Assembly (NCBI GenBank): GCA_965243095.1
Contig: OZ251530.1
Coordinates: forward strand, 4,588,001 to 4,652,000
Direction of reading: 5' to 3'
Length of the DNA stretch: 64,000 nucleotides
From: VXYL01 sp965243095
Lineage (GTDB): Bacteria; Pseudomonadota; Gammaproteobacteria; Pseudomonadales; Azotimanducaceae
In this document: in pieces, positions 36,832-50,769 of the stretch
Layout: each line of letters starts with the position of its first letter
Numbering within the stretch: position 1 is the first letter of the stretch
The notes under the pieces: model-generated
What the model was told of the DNA's origin: nothing
What the model saw: the letters and a program-made list of their open reading frames with translations, nothing else
The model's database searches: none
Translations under genes and position numbers: made by a program

Positions 36832-38223
36832 ATGAGCAATCCCCTGCACAACGAATTCGCGCCGGACTCCTTGGAGGCGAAGGATTTGGCGCATCTGCTG
36901 CATCCGGCCACCAATCTCGCTGAGCTGCATCGCAGCGGGCCGCTGGTGCATGCCCGCGCCAAGGGCGCGTATGTGTGGGACAACCGCGGCAAGCAGTACC
37001 TCGAAGGCATGGCCGGGCTTTGGTGTACGGCGCTGGGCTACGGCGAGGAAGAGCTGGTGCGCGTGGCGGCCGAGCAGATGCGCCGGCTTTCCTTCTCGCA
37101 GATCTTCGCGGCGCGCACGCACGAGCCGGCCGTGCTGCTGGCCGAGAAGCTCAAGGCCATGATGCCGTTCGACGCCGGGCGGGTGTTCTTCACGCTCGGC
37201 GGCTCGGACGCCAACGACACGCAAGTGAAGCTGATGTGGTACTACCACAATCTCGTCGGCAAGCCGGAGAAGAAGAAGATCATCGCCCGGAAACGCGGCT
37301 ACCACGGCACCGGCGTGGTGTCCGGCAGCCTCACCGGCCTGCCGCCGTTCCACAAGCACTTCGACCTGCCGCTGCCGGGCATCCTGCACACGGACGCGCC
37401 GTACTACTACCGCGAGGCACATGAAGGCGAATCGGAAAGCGACTACGCCACGCGCCTGGCCGCCAACTTGGACGAACTCATCACCGCCGAAGGCGCCGAA
37501 ACCATCGCCGCTTTCGTGGCCGAGCCGGTGCCGGGCGTCGGCGGCGTGCTGGTGCCGCCGGACGGCTACTACGAGAAGATCCAAGCGGTGCTGCGCCGCC
37601 ACGGCGTGTTCTACATCGACGACGAGGTGATTTGCGGTTTCGGCCGCACCGGCAACCCGTTCGGCGCGCAGACCTGCGGCATCGAACCCACCACGATGAC
37701 GCTGGCCAAGGCGCTGTCCTCCGCGTACCTGCCCATCGCCGCGGTGGTCATCCCGGAGTTCCTCTACGAACCGTTCATCGACGCCTCCGCCGAGGTGGGC
37801 ACCTTCGGCCACGGCTTCACCTATTCCGGCCACCCCGCCTGCGCCGCGGTGGCGCTGCGCACGTTGGAGATCTACGAAGAACGCGACATCTTCGGCCACG
37901 CCGCCCGGCTAAGCAGCGCTTTCCTAGCGCGGTTGAACGCCTTGGCCGAGCACCCGTTGGTGGGCGACGCGCGCGGGGTCGGCCTGATGGGCGCGCTGGA
38001 GCTGGTGGCGGACAAGCACACCAAAGCGCCGTTTCCCGCGGCGGCGGATATCGGCGGCTTCTGCGCGAAACGAGCGTTGCGGCACGGCCTCATCGTGCGC
38101 AATCTGGGCGACTGCGTGGCGCTCTGCCCGCCCCTCATCGTCGAAGACGCGCAAGTGGACGAGCTGTTCACCAAGCTGGAAAAGGCGCTCGACGACACGC
38201 TGGCGCATGTGAAGTCCGCCTAA
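36832..38223 (+). CDS. Class III aminotransferase
   Basis: 463 residues. PLP-binding Lys in TLAKALSS, with FYIDDEVICGFGRTG ahead of it and GGSDANDTQVKLMWYYHN typical of omega-aminotransferases such as taurine/putrescine-pyruvate types. EGMAGLWCTALGYG is also typical. Amino donor unknown. Begins 17 bases after the protease-like gene; co-transcription is likely. Ends 45 bases before the convergent carB end; GGAACG/CGTTCC hairpin in that gap may be a terminator. Confidence 0.9.
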   Translation: MSNPLHNEFAPDSLEAKDLAHLLHPATNLAELHRSGPLVHARAKGAYVWDNRGKQYLEGMAGLWCTALGYGEEELVRVAAEQMRRLSFSQIFAARTHEPAVLLAEKLKAMMPFDAGRVFFTLGGSDANDTQVKLMWYYHNLVGKPEKKKIIARKRGYHGTGVVSGSLTGLPPFHKHFDLPLPGILHTDAPYYYREAHEGESESDYATRLAANLDELITAEGAETIAAFVAEPVPGVGGVLVPPDGYYEKIQAVLRRHGVFYIDDEVICGFGRTGNPFGAQTCGIEPTTMTLAKALSSAYLPIAAVVIPEFLYEPFIDASAEVGTFGHGFTYSGHPACAAVALRTLEIYEERDIFGHAARLSSAFLARLNALAEHPLVGDARGVGLMGALELVADKHTKAPFPAAADIGGFCAKRALRHGLIVRNLGDCVALCPPLIVEDAQVDELFTKLEKALDDTLAHVKSA

Positions 38224-38268
38224 CCAGCGGCTGGGGAACGGGTACACGTTCCGAGGTTCCGGGTCCCC

Positions 38269-41658
<3,390 letters not shown>

Positions 41659-41687
41659 GCGTACCGGTTGTGGTCGGAGGCGGCCTT

Positions 41688-42350
41688 GTGACCGTTGCGA
41701 GATCCAAAAAGGAAACGCTGCCACCGCTGGCGCAGCGGTTGTGCAGCAAAGAAGGGGCCCGTCGACTCGTTTGGTTCGGCCTAAGTGTGCTGATCGCCCC
41801 AATGTTGCTGGCGGGATTGGGCGCACTCGTGTTTCTCGATGAGCTCAAGGACGCGCACCAAAGCGGCACGGAGGTTTGGGGCCTGCCCGTCGTCGCCATC
41901 GGCGAGCGGGGCCCGATGAACATATTCGGGTGGGAGGCCGCCGTGGGCGATGAGCCCAGGGGATGGATCAGCATTGGCAGACGGCCGGTGGGTCTCGTTG
42001 CCATTGGCTTTCAACCAACCGGCGTGATCGCCATTGGCAACTACTCGGTGGGCGTTGTCGCGATTGGACACCTCGCAATAGGCGTATTGCCAATCGGCTT
42101 TACCGTAGTGGGGTTGGCCTCGCTTGGTTTCGCCTCCGTAGGTTGGCTGTCGTTTGGTATGGGCTGCGTGGGATGGCACGCCTGCGGGCAGTGTTCACTA
42201 GGCGCCCACGCTTACGGCTATAGGGCCTACGGCGTCTATCGTGCGTCGAGTTATGTTGTGCAAAAGCCCACCCGCGCCCGGTTGCCGCCGGCGCCACCTT
42301 TGGAGAAGCTGCTTTTCGCGAGGTGGCGCGCCTCGCAAGCCGGTTCTTGA
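41688..42350 (+). CDS. Membrane protein with GXXXX repeats, copy A
   Basis: 220 residues from GTG 41688 with GGAGG upstream. A membrane helix (about residues 30-48, MLLAGLGALVFLDELKD) is followed by some 100 residues in which glycine recurs every five positions (GLVAIGFQPTGVIAIGNYSV), then a Pro-rich tail. The repeat suggests a regular solenoid or a stack in or on the membrane. Domain family not recognised. Followed at once by a paralog. Confidence 0.7.
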   Translation: MTVARSKKETLPPLAQRLCSKEGARRLVWFGLSVLIAPMLLAGLGALVFLDELKDAHQSGTEVWGLPVVAIGERGPMNIFGWEAAVGDEPRGWISIGRRPVGLVAIGFQPTGVIAIGNYSVGVVAIGHLAIGVLPIGFTVVGLASLGFASVGWLSFGMGCVGWHACGQCSLGAHAYGYRAYGVYRASSYVVQKPTRARLPPAPPLEKLLFARWRASQAGS

Positions 42351-42483
42351 CGAGGCGCGACATGGCCGCTGAGAGCCAGTGGCGCTATGTGGGTCGAGGT
42401 CGTGGTTCACGCCTGCCGACTCCTTGACTTCGACCTCCATCGGTGGGACGGTGCAAGCGTTTGCGAAACAGTGGAGGTGTGTA

Positions 42484-43134
42484 GTGGCCATCGCAAGAAA
42501 CGAGCAAGAAGCGCTTCCCAAGCTGGCTCAGCTCTGGGCCAGCGTGGAAGGGATGCCCCAGCTTCGCGCTTGGCGGTTCTCTCGGGTGTGCTTGATCGTC
42601 GCGCTAGTCCCGGTGTTTGTCGTGGGGTGGGGCGCTGGCACGTTCTTGGACGAGCTCAAGGACGCGTACTCGGCGGACGCGGAAGCATGGGGTTGGCGGA
42701 TTGTCGCCATAGGCGAGGGCCCACGGGGATGGATCAGCATCGGGGAGCAGCCCGTGGGTCTTGTGGCCATAGGCACGATGCCTGTCGGTGTGCTGGCGAT
42801 CGGCGATGTCGCGACAGGTGTCGTCGCCATTGGGATGGTGGGAGTGGGCGCGGTTTCCGTCAGCGTCGTGTCGCTGGGCTTGTGGTCATTGGGCCTGGTG
42901 TCCACCGGTTGGGTCGCGAGCGGCTCAGTCGCGGTGGGGCGGATCGCGTTGGGCAACATCGTCGCGGGGTGGTACGCATGCGGCAAGCAGGCGATTGGCG
43001 TCTATGCATGGGGCTCTCTATTGGCTTGGGGATTCAAGCGGGCGCAGAACACCGCGCCACTCCCGCCCGCACCACCATCGGAAACCGAGAGATTGCTGTT
43101 TCCGAATTGGCCGAAAGCCGACCCCGACAGGTAA
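42484..43134 (+). CDS. Membrane protein with GXXXX repeats, copy B
   Basis: 216 residues from GTG 42484 with GGAGGTG upstream. Same architecture as copy A: a membrane helix near residues 36-56, the shared FLDELKDAYSADAEAWGWRIVAIGEGPRGWISIG region, a five-residue glycine repeat (GLVAIGTMPVGVLAIGDVAT), and a PPAPPSETERLLF tail. The two copies arose by tandem duplication and have diverged. Function unknown. Confidence 0.7.
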   Translation: MAIARNEQEALPKLAQLWASVEGMPQLRAWRFSRVCLIVALVPVFVVGWGAGTFLDELKDAYSADAEAWGWRIVAIGEGPRGWISIGEQPVGLVAIGTMPVGVLAIGDVATGVVAIGMVGVGAVSVSVVSLGLWSLGLVSTGWVASGSVAVGRIALGNIVAGWYACGKQAIGVYAWGSLLAWGFKRAQNTAPLPPAPPSETERLLFPNWPKADPDR

Positions 43135-43163
43135 CGCTGGCCTTGTTTCTGGCCACGAGGAAG

Positions 43164-43985
43164 CTAGCGCAGGCCGAGCACGTCGTCCATGCCGAAGAGG
43201 CCGTGTTTGCCGGCGGCGAGTTTGGCGGCCACGAAGCGGGTTGCCCGCATGGCGCCGGCGGCGAAGTTCTCGCGGCTGGCGGCGCGGTGGGTGATCTCGA
43301 TGCGTTCGCCGATGCCGGCGAACACCACGGTGTGCTCGCCCACGATGTCGCCGGCGCGCAGGCTGTGGAAGCCGATGGCGCGGCGTGGGCGCTCGCCCGT
43401 GTTGCCGGCGCGGCCGTACACGGCGTCTTTGGCGAGGTCGCGGCCTAGCGCTTTGGCGAGGATCTCGCCCATGCGGACGGCGGTGCCGGAGGGGGCGTCT
43501 ATTTTGTGGCGGTGGTGCGCCTCGAACACTTCCACGTCCACGTCGTCGCCCAGTGCGCGTGCGGCGGCGTCTATGAGCTGGAAGGCGACGTTTACGCCTA
43601 CGCTCATGTTCGGGGCCATGACGATGGGTACGCGCCGGGCCGTTTGATCGATGGCGGCTTGGCCGGTTGCGTCGAAGCCGGTGGTGCCGATCACCAAGCC
43701 CTTGCCGGCGTCCGCGCAGGGCCCTAGCCGCATCAGCGTGGCTTCGGGGACGCTGAAGTCGATTAGCACGTCGAACTCCGGCAGCGCCGCCGGCAGGTCG
43801 TCACCGATGATGACATCGCCGGCGTCCACGCCGGCGAGTTGCCCGGCGTTGGCGCCGAGGTCCGGCGAGGTCGGGTGTTCCAGCGCCGAGGTCAGACGCA
43901 GGTTTTCGGCGTTGGCGACGGCGGCCACCAGCATCCGCCCCATGCGCCCGGCGGCGCCGTTGACGGCTACCTTGGTGGTGGTCAT
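43164..43985 (-). CDS. dapB: 4-hydroxy-tetrahydrodipicolinate reductase
   Basis: 273 residues. NAD(P)-binding VNGAAGRMGRML at the N-terminus, FEAHHRHKIDAPSGTA carrying the substrate-binding and catalytic histidine/lysine, and IGTTGF are all hallmark. Lysine and peptidoglycan pathway. Starts at ATG 43985, overlapping the dnaJ stop by ATGA, so it appears coupled to the heat-shock operon. Confidence 0.95.
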   Translation of the reverse strand: MTTTKVAVNGAAGRMGRMLVAAVANAENLRLTSALEHPTSPDLGANAGQLAGVDAGDVIIGDDLPAALPEFDVLIDFSVPEATLMRLGPCADAGKGLVIGTTGFDATGQAAIDQTARRVPIVMAPNMSVGVNVAFQLIDAAARALGDDVDVEVFEAHHRHKIDAPSGTAVRMGEILAKALGRDLAKDAVYGRAGNTGERPRRAIGFHSLRAGDIVGEHTVVFAGIGERIEITHRAASRENFAAGAMRATRFVAAKLAAGKHGLFGMDDVLGLR

Positions 43986-45115
43986 TTGGTGAGGTCGTCG
44001 AAGAAGGTTTTCACCGAGTCGAACCAGCTCTTCTCTTTCGGCGAGTGCTTGCCGCCGTTGGCCCGCAGGCTCTCCTTGAACGCGCGCAGGATGTCCTTCT
44101 GCCGCTCGGAGAGACGCACCGGCGTTTCCACCACCACGCGGCACAGCAAGTCGCCGGTGGCGCCGCCGCGCACACCGGGCGCGCCGCGTCCGCGCAAGCG
44201 GAACAGCTTGCCGGTTTGGGTTTCCGGCGGCACCTTGACGGTAACGCGGCCGTTCAGGGTGGGCACTTCGATCTCGCCGCCCAAGGCGGCGTCGGCGAAG
44301 GAGAGCGGCACGTCGCAGTAGAGGTTGCGCTCGTCGCGGGTGAAGATGGGGTGCTCGGCCACGCGCATCTGCACGTAGAGGTCGCCCGGCGGCCCGCCGC
44401 CGGCGCCGGCTTGGCCTTCGCCGGTGAGGCGAATGCGGTCGCCGGTGTCCACGCCGGCGGGCACTTTCACGGAGAGCTTCTTGCGGCGTTCCACGCGGCC
44501 GCGGCCGCCGCAGCTTCGGCATGGGTCTGTGATCACCCGGCCTTGGCCGCGGCAGCGCGGACAGGTCTGCTGCAGCGAGAAGAAGCCTTGCGAGACGCGA
44601 ATCTGGCCTCGGCCGTGGCACTGCGGGCATTCCGAGGGACTGGTGCCGGGCTTGGCGCCGCTGCCGTCACATTCGCCGCAGGACGCTAGCGTGGGCAGGG
44701 TGATTTCCACCGCATCGCCGGCGACCGCCTGCTCGAGCGTGAGGTCTAGGGTGTATTGCATGTCGGCGCCGCGGCCGGTGCCGCCGCGAGTGCGCCCGCG
44801 GCCGCCGCCGAAGATGTCGCCGAACACTTCGCCGAAGATGTCGCCGAGGTCCGAGAAGCCTTGGGCGCCGAAGCCGGATGCGCCGCCGGCTTCCACGCCG
44901 GCGTGGCCGAAGCGGTCGTAGCGCTGGCGCTTCTCGTCGTCGCTTAGCACCTCGTAGGCTTCGGACGCCTCCTTGAACTTCTCCTCGGAGGCGGAATCGT
45001 CCGGATTGCGGTCCGGGTGGTGCTTCATGGCGAGGCGGCGGTACGCCTTCTTCACGTCCGCCTCGGAAGCGCCGCGCGCAACGCCGAGGACGTCGTAGTA
45101 GTCGCGTTTGGCCAT
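43982..45115 (-). CDS. dnaJ: Chaperone DnaJ
   Basis: 377 residues. J domain with HPD (MKHHPDRN), Gly/Phe region, four zinc repeats (CGECDGSG, CPQCHGRG, CPRCRGQG, CRSCGGRG) and C-terminal substrate domains. Stimulates DnaK ATPase and delivers unfolded clients. Preceded by dnaK with a 55-base gap containing a short hairpin. Confidence 0.97.
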   Translation of the reverse strand: MAKRDYYDVLGVARGASEADVKKAYRRLAMKHHPDRNPDDSASEEKFKEASEAYEVLSDDEKRQRYDRFGHAGVEAGGASGFGAQGFSDLGDIFGEVFGDIFGGGRGRTRGGTGRGADMQYTLDLTLEQAVAGDAVEITLPTLASCGECDGSGAKPGTSPSECPQCHGRGQIRVSQGFFSLQQTCPRCRGQGRVITDPCRSCGGRGRVERRKKLSVKVPAGVDTGDRIRLTGEGQAGAGGGPPGDLYVQMRVAEHPIFTRDERNLYCDVPLSFADAALGGEIEVPTLNGRVTVKVPPETQTGKLFRLRGRGAPGVRGGATGDLLCRVVVETPVRLSERQKDILRAFKESLRANGGKHSPKEKSWFDSVKTFFDDLTK

Positions 45116-45152
45116 GTTCTCTGTCTAATTTAGCCCGAAAGGCAGCCGCCGC

Positions 45153-45167
45153 GCGCCCGAAGGGCGC
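45153..45167 (-). promoter_or_regulatory. Hairpin between dnaK and dnaJ
   Basis: GCGCCC-TTC-GGGCGC on the minus strand, right after the dnaK stop (45171). Could slow transcription or set the mRNA ratio of dnaK to dnaJ. No T-run, so not a full terminator. Confidence 0.4.
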
Positions 45168-45170
45168 ACA

Positions 45171-47123
<1,953 letters not shown>

Positions 47124-47209
47124 GTCCGTCTCGCTTGTCGTGTTGGGCGGCTAGCGCTTGCGTCAGCCTGCCCGTGGTTCCGTAGATGTTTGGGCGCGTT
47201 GGGCGGGGA

Positions 47210-47869
47210 TCAAGCCGCGTCCGGCGGGTTTGCGTCGCCGTCCGGGGCTTCCTCGCCACTGTCCGGCTCGGGTGCGCGGGCGACGATGACGCGCGCCGGG
47301 CGCACCAGCCGGCCGTTCAAGGTGTAGCCTTTCTGGAACACCTGCGTCACCGAACCCGGCTCCGCCTCGGCGTTCTCCACCATGCTCATGGCCTCGTGTT
47401 CCTTGGGGTCGAAGGGTGCGCCGATGGGATCCACCACCGCCACGCCTTGGCGCTCCATCGCGCCGACCAGCAGCTTCAGCGCTAGCTGGACGCCTTCCCC
47501 CAAGGCTTCCGCGGCGTTCTCCGCCTCCGGGGCGGAGGCGGCTTCCACCGCTTGCTCGAAGCTGTCCACCGCTGGAAGCAGGCCATCCACGAACCGTTCC
47601 AGCGCGAACTTGTGGGCGTTTTCCACGTTGCGCTCGGCGCGTTTGCGGGCGTTCTCGGCTTCCGCAGCGGCGCGCAAGGCGCGATCCGCTTCCGCCTCGG
47701 CGCGGTCGGTGGCCTCCGCCAAAGCCGCGCGTAGGGTTTCGAGTTCGGCGGCCGGATCCTCCGCCGCTGGCGCGGTCTCGGCCGCCTCTTCGGCGCTGCC
47801 GCTGTTGTCTTCGCTTTCGTCGACCGCGTCCTCGGTCGGCGCGCTCGCGCTGCTAGCTTCCTCGGACAT
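47210..47869 (-). CDS. grpE: Nucleotide exchange factor GrpE
   Basis: 219 residues from ATG 47869 with GGGAGGAGG upstream. An acidic, low-complexity N-terminus (~60 residues) leads to the long coiled-coil (AENARKRAERNVENAHKFALERF) and the beta-wing (PKEHEAMSM, VTQVFQKGYTLNGRLVRPARVIV). First gene of the operon grpE-dnaK-dnaJ-dapB. A TTGAAT at 47949-47954 could be a -35 element of a heat-shock promoter, but the -10 is unclear. Confidence 0.95.
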   Translation of the reverse strand: MSEEASSASAPTEDAVDESEDNSGSAEEAAETAPAAEDPAAELETLRAALAEATDRAEAEADRALRAAAEAENARKRAERNVENAHKFALERFVDGLLPAVDSFEQAVEAASAPEAENAAEALGEGVQLALKLLVGAMERQGVAVVDPIGAPFDPKEHEAMSMVENAEAEPGSVTQVFQKGYTLNGRLVRPARVIVARAPEPDSGEEAPDGDANPPDAA

Positions 47870-47981
47870 TCGCCACGCGCCTCCTCCCGCGTACGCCAAA
47901 CGCGCCCGTTCCCGGCCGCCTGCCCTTAGGTGGTGGCGAATCGCCGAAATTCAACCCGTTCCGGGGCCGGACGCGCCCCGG

Positions 47982-48440
47982 TCAGTGGCCGCCGCGGATG
48001 TAGTCCTCCAGCTGGCCGATGGTGGCGGATTGCTCGTCGATGATCTCCACGAACAAGTCGCGCAGCGAGAGCATCCCCACCACGGCGCCTTCATCCACCA
48101 CCACCAGGTGGCGGATGTGGTGGTTGGTCATCAGGCTCACGCAGTGGCTGATCTGGTCGTGCTCGTCCACCGTGATCACGTCCCGCGTCATCACCTCCGA
48201 GACGCGCGTGGTCTTGGAGGACTTGTCCTTCAAGATCACCTTGCGGGCGTAGTCGCGCTCGGAAATGATGCCCACCAGCTTGTCGTCGATCATCACCGGC
48301 AGGGCCCCGACGTGCCGATCGGACATCATGGCGATGGCCTCGAAGACGCTGGCGATGGGCGCGATGCCGTGGACGCGCTCCGGCGCGTCGTCGCCGCGCA
48401 AGCGCCGCTTGTGCGCCAAGAGATCGTGAACCGTCTTCAT
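47982..48440 (-). CDS. CBS-domain pair protein
   Basis: 152 residues from ATG 48440 with GGAGGTG upstream. Two CBS motifs: RHVGALPVMIDDKLVGIISERDYARKVIL and NHHIRHLVVVDEGAVVGMLSLRDLF. Such proteins sense adenine nucleotides; the target here is unknown. Upstream of the heat-shock operon on the same strand. Confidence 0.88.
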   Translation of the reverse strand: MKTVHDLLAHKRRLRGDDAPERVHGIAPIASVFEAIAMMSDRHVGALPVMIDDKLVGIISERDYARKVILKDKSSKTTRVSEVMTRDVITVDEHDQISHCVSLMTNHHIRHLVVVDEGAVVGMLSLRDLFVEIIDEQSATIGQLEDYIRGGH

Positions 48441-48518
48441 CGCCGCACCTCCTTGGAATCTTGAGCCGCAATGATCTTCACAGATGAGCCAAGTATGCAA
48501 CCAGCATGGCCTAGGTGG

Positions 48519-49340
48519 CTAGGTGAAGGAGTGCTCCGGCCCGGGGAAAACCCCGGCCTGCACCGCTTGCGCGTAGGCGCGGAAAGCGCCCGGGATGCCG
48601 TCTTCGCTCTCCGGCAGGAAGTTCTTCACGAACTTGGGCACGCGCACCACCGACGGCGTGAGGCCGAGCATGTCGTGCATCACCATGATCTGGCCGTCCG
48701 TGTGCGGCCCGGCGCCGATGCCGATCACCGGCACTTCCAGCCGCTCGGTGATGGCCTTGCCGAGTTCCACCGGCACACATTCGAGCAGGACGATGGAGGC
48801 GCCGGAGTCCTGCAGGATGAGCGCCTCGTCGATCATGGTCTGCGCTTGGCTGGGGTCGCGCCCCTGCACGCGATAGCCGCCGATGCGGTTGATGGATTGC
48901 GGAGTGAGGCCCATGTGGGCGCACACCGGAATGCCGCGCTCGGTGAGCAAACGGGTGGATTCGCCCAGCCAAGCGCCGCCCTCCAGCTTCACCATGTGCG
49001 CCCCGGCGCGCATCAGCGCCGCCGCGGTTTCCAGCGACTGCGCCTCCGAGGCGTAGCTCATGAACGGCAGGTCGGCCATGACGAGGGCGCCGCGGTTGCC
49101 GCGCCGCACGCAGTGCATGTGGTACACCATGTCGTCCAACGTCACCGGCAGCGTGCTGTCGTGGCCTTGCAGCACCATGCCGAGCGAATCGCCCACCAGC
49201 AGCACGTCCACCCCGGCGCTGGAGATCTGCTCGGCGAACAGCGCGTCGTAGGCGGTGAGCGCCGCGAACCGCTCGCCGCGGCGCTTCTTCTGCCGCAACG
49301 TGTTCAACGACACGGGCGATTTGCGCGCCTGCACACTCAT
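48519..49340 (-). CDS. panB: 3-methyl-2-oxobutanoate hydroxymethyltransferase
   Basis: 273 residues from ATG 49340. Pantothenate pathway enzyme that uses methylenetetrahydrofolate. Conserved LTAYDALFAEQ, LVGDSLGMVLQGHDSTLPVT (metal site) and HMGLTPQSINRIGGYRVQG, and VIGIGAGPHTDGQIMVMHDMLG. Ends 78 bases upstream of the CBS gene start; panC not seen in the window. Confidence 0.96.
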   Translation of the reverse strand: MSVQARKSPVSLNTLRQKKRRGERFAALTAYDALFAEQISSAGVDVLLVGDSLGMVLQGHDSTLPVTLDDMVYHMHCVRRGNRGALVMADLPFMSYASEAQSLETAAALMRAGAHMVKLEGGAWLGESTRLLTERGIPVCAHMGLTPQSINRIGGYRVQGRDPSQAQTMIDEALILQDSGASIVLLECVPVELGKAITERLEVPVIGIGAGPHTDGQIMVMHDMLGLTPSVVRVPKFVKNFLPESEDGIPGAFRAYAQAVQAGVFPGPEHSFT

Positions 49341-49388
49341 GCCCGCAATATAGCGCGAACCGCGCCGCGGGTGTATGTTCCCGTGGCA

Positions 49389-50138
49389 ATGAAAACGCCG
49401 AAGGTGCCAACGCTGTTGCTGCTGTGCCCGTTGCTGGCGGGTCTGCAGTTTGCGCCTCCGGGCCCGACCGTGGCCAACGGATTCGCGACGGACGTGGAGG
49501 TGGCCGTCACGCTGACGGATGGCACGGTGCGTCGCAGCACCTACGTTCCCTGCGAGTCGCATCGGATTTTCGAATCGATGGAGCCGCTGCCTCGGCGCAC
49601 GGTGTTTGTGGAGCGCTTGACGGTTGTGAAAGATGATGCGGTCGTCGGCGACTACGAGGGTGCCAAGGTGGAGGCGCTTGGCGCTTTGGGTGGTTTTGCG
49701 CTGTTCGACGAGTCCGGCTTGCGGCGGTGGACGGGCAACTGGTTTTGCGCACGCGTGTTCAACACCACGGGGGATGTCGTGCGCGTGACCGGCTATTACC
49801 GGAAGGGCGGCGCGGCGTCCGTGACGCTGCCGCCGTGCGAACCGCTGCTTTGGACGAGTGGCGATCTGGCACGGCCCAAGGCCGTCGCCAAGTGCCGCTC
49901 GCGTTGGTCAAAACACTGTCGGCCGGCCAACCGCACGGTGATCACGCGCGGGGACACGGTGATCCACGATCTGAACGCGCGCACGCTTTCCGCAATGCGT
50001 TCAGGCGGCGCCATGGAACGATTTTCGCTATCGGCGAATCCGCCATCACGTCCGCTTACCGCTATCCCCCGCTCAGCCATCCTTCGCCCCTGCCCCAGCC
50101 TTGCGCTGTCGGGCAGCCGGACTGAGCCAGTGTGCTGA
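49389..50138 (+). CDS. Exported protein of unknown function, copy 1
   Basis: 249 residues from ATG 49389. An N-terminal hydrophobic segment (TLLLLCPLLAGLQFA) suggests export. The recognisable block LTDGTVRRSTYVPC...VFVERLTVVKDDAVVGDYEGAKVEALGALGGFALFDESGLRRW is shared with the gene immediately downstream. The part beyond ~residue 195 is low-complexity and may be out of frame. Function unknown. Confidence 0.6.
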   Translation: MKTPKVPTLLLLCPLLAGLQFAPPGPTVANGFATDVEVAVTLTDGTVRRSTYVPCESHRIFESMEPLPRRTVFVERLTVVKDDAVVGDYEGAKVEALGALGGFALFDESGLRRWTGNWFCARVFNTTGDVVRVTGYYRKGGAASVTLPPCEPLLWTSGDLARPKAVAKCRSRWSKHCRPANRTVITRGDTVIHDLNARTLSAMRSGGAMERFSLSANPPSRPLTAIPRSAILRPCPSLALSGSRTEPVC

Positions 50139-50596
50139 CCGCGCTTCCCCACCGACGGGCGAAAGCGCCGGCGGCTCTCGCATTGTGCCTGCTGTTGGCC
50201 GGCTGCCCGCTTTTGCCCTTACACCAAGGGCCGGAACGCCAAGGACCGGCGGTGGCCAACCATTTCCCCGAGGTTGTGGAGTCCGAGGTGCGGTTGACGG
50301 ACGGCACCGTGCGCCGCCAGACCTTCGTGCCCTGCCGCGAATATCACTTCTTCCCGCCGCAGCGGTATGACCCATGGCGGAAGGTCTTTGTGGAACGCCT
50401 GACTTTTCGCCGGGAAGGTGCGGTCATCGGCGTGTACGAGGGCGCGCGGGTGGAGGCGCTGGGCGCATATGGCGGCGTGGCGGTGCTCGATCAATCCGGC
50501 TTGCGGCGGGTGGTACGCGCAGATGCTCGCACGCTTTCGACACGTTGCGCCGGGACATCCACTCCCGCTACGCCGACGGGTGCTCCGCGTCCCTGA
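50132..50596 (+). CDS. Putative lipoprotein, copy 2, probably degenerate at the C-terminus
   Basis: 154 residues from GTG 50132, lipobox LLLAGC near residue 24. LTDGTVRRQTFVPC and VFVERLTFRREGAVIGVYEGARVEALGAYGGVAVLDQSGLRR match the upstream gene, but after GLRR the sequence jumps to RADARTLS, equivalent to residues ~75 further on in copy 1 (NARTLS). Another frame then reads DTLRRDIHSRYADG, so this copy seems shortened and frameshifted. It overlaps copy 1 by 7 bases. Confidence 0.55.
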   Translation: MLTALPHRRAKAPAALALCLLLAGCPLLPLHQGPERQGPAVANHFPEVVESEVRLTDGTVRRQTFVPCREYHFFPPQRYDPWRKVFVERLTFRREGAVIGVYEGARVEALGAYGGVAVLDQSGLRRVVRADARTLSTRCAGTSTPATPTGAPRP

Positions 50597-50769
50597 CCTC
50601 GCACCCATTGCCAACCCACCTGTGGACGGGATCGACTTGATGCGGGACGAACCAACGCCGCGGAAGATAGCGCATCGCCGGCGGCGCACCGGGCGTACGG
50701 CGCAACAGATGCGGTGGGAGGGGGACGCATGGCCTAGCGCATCCGCGTTGGCGGCGGCGCCGCCGGTTC

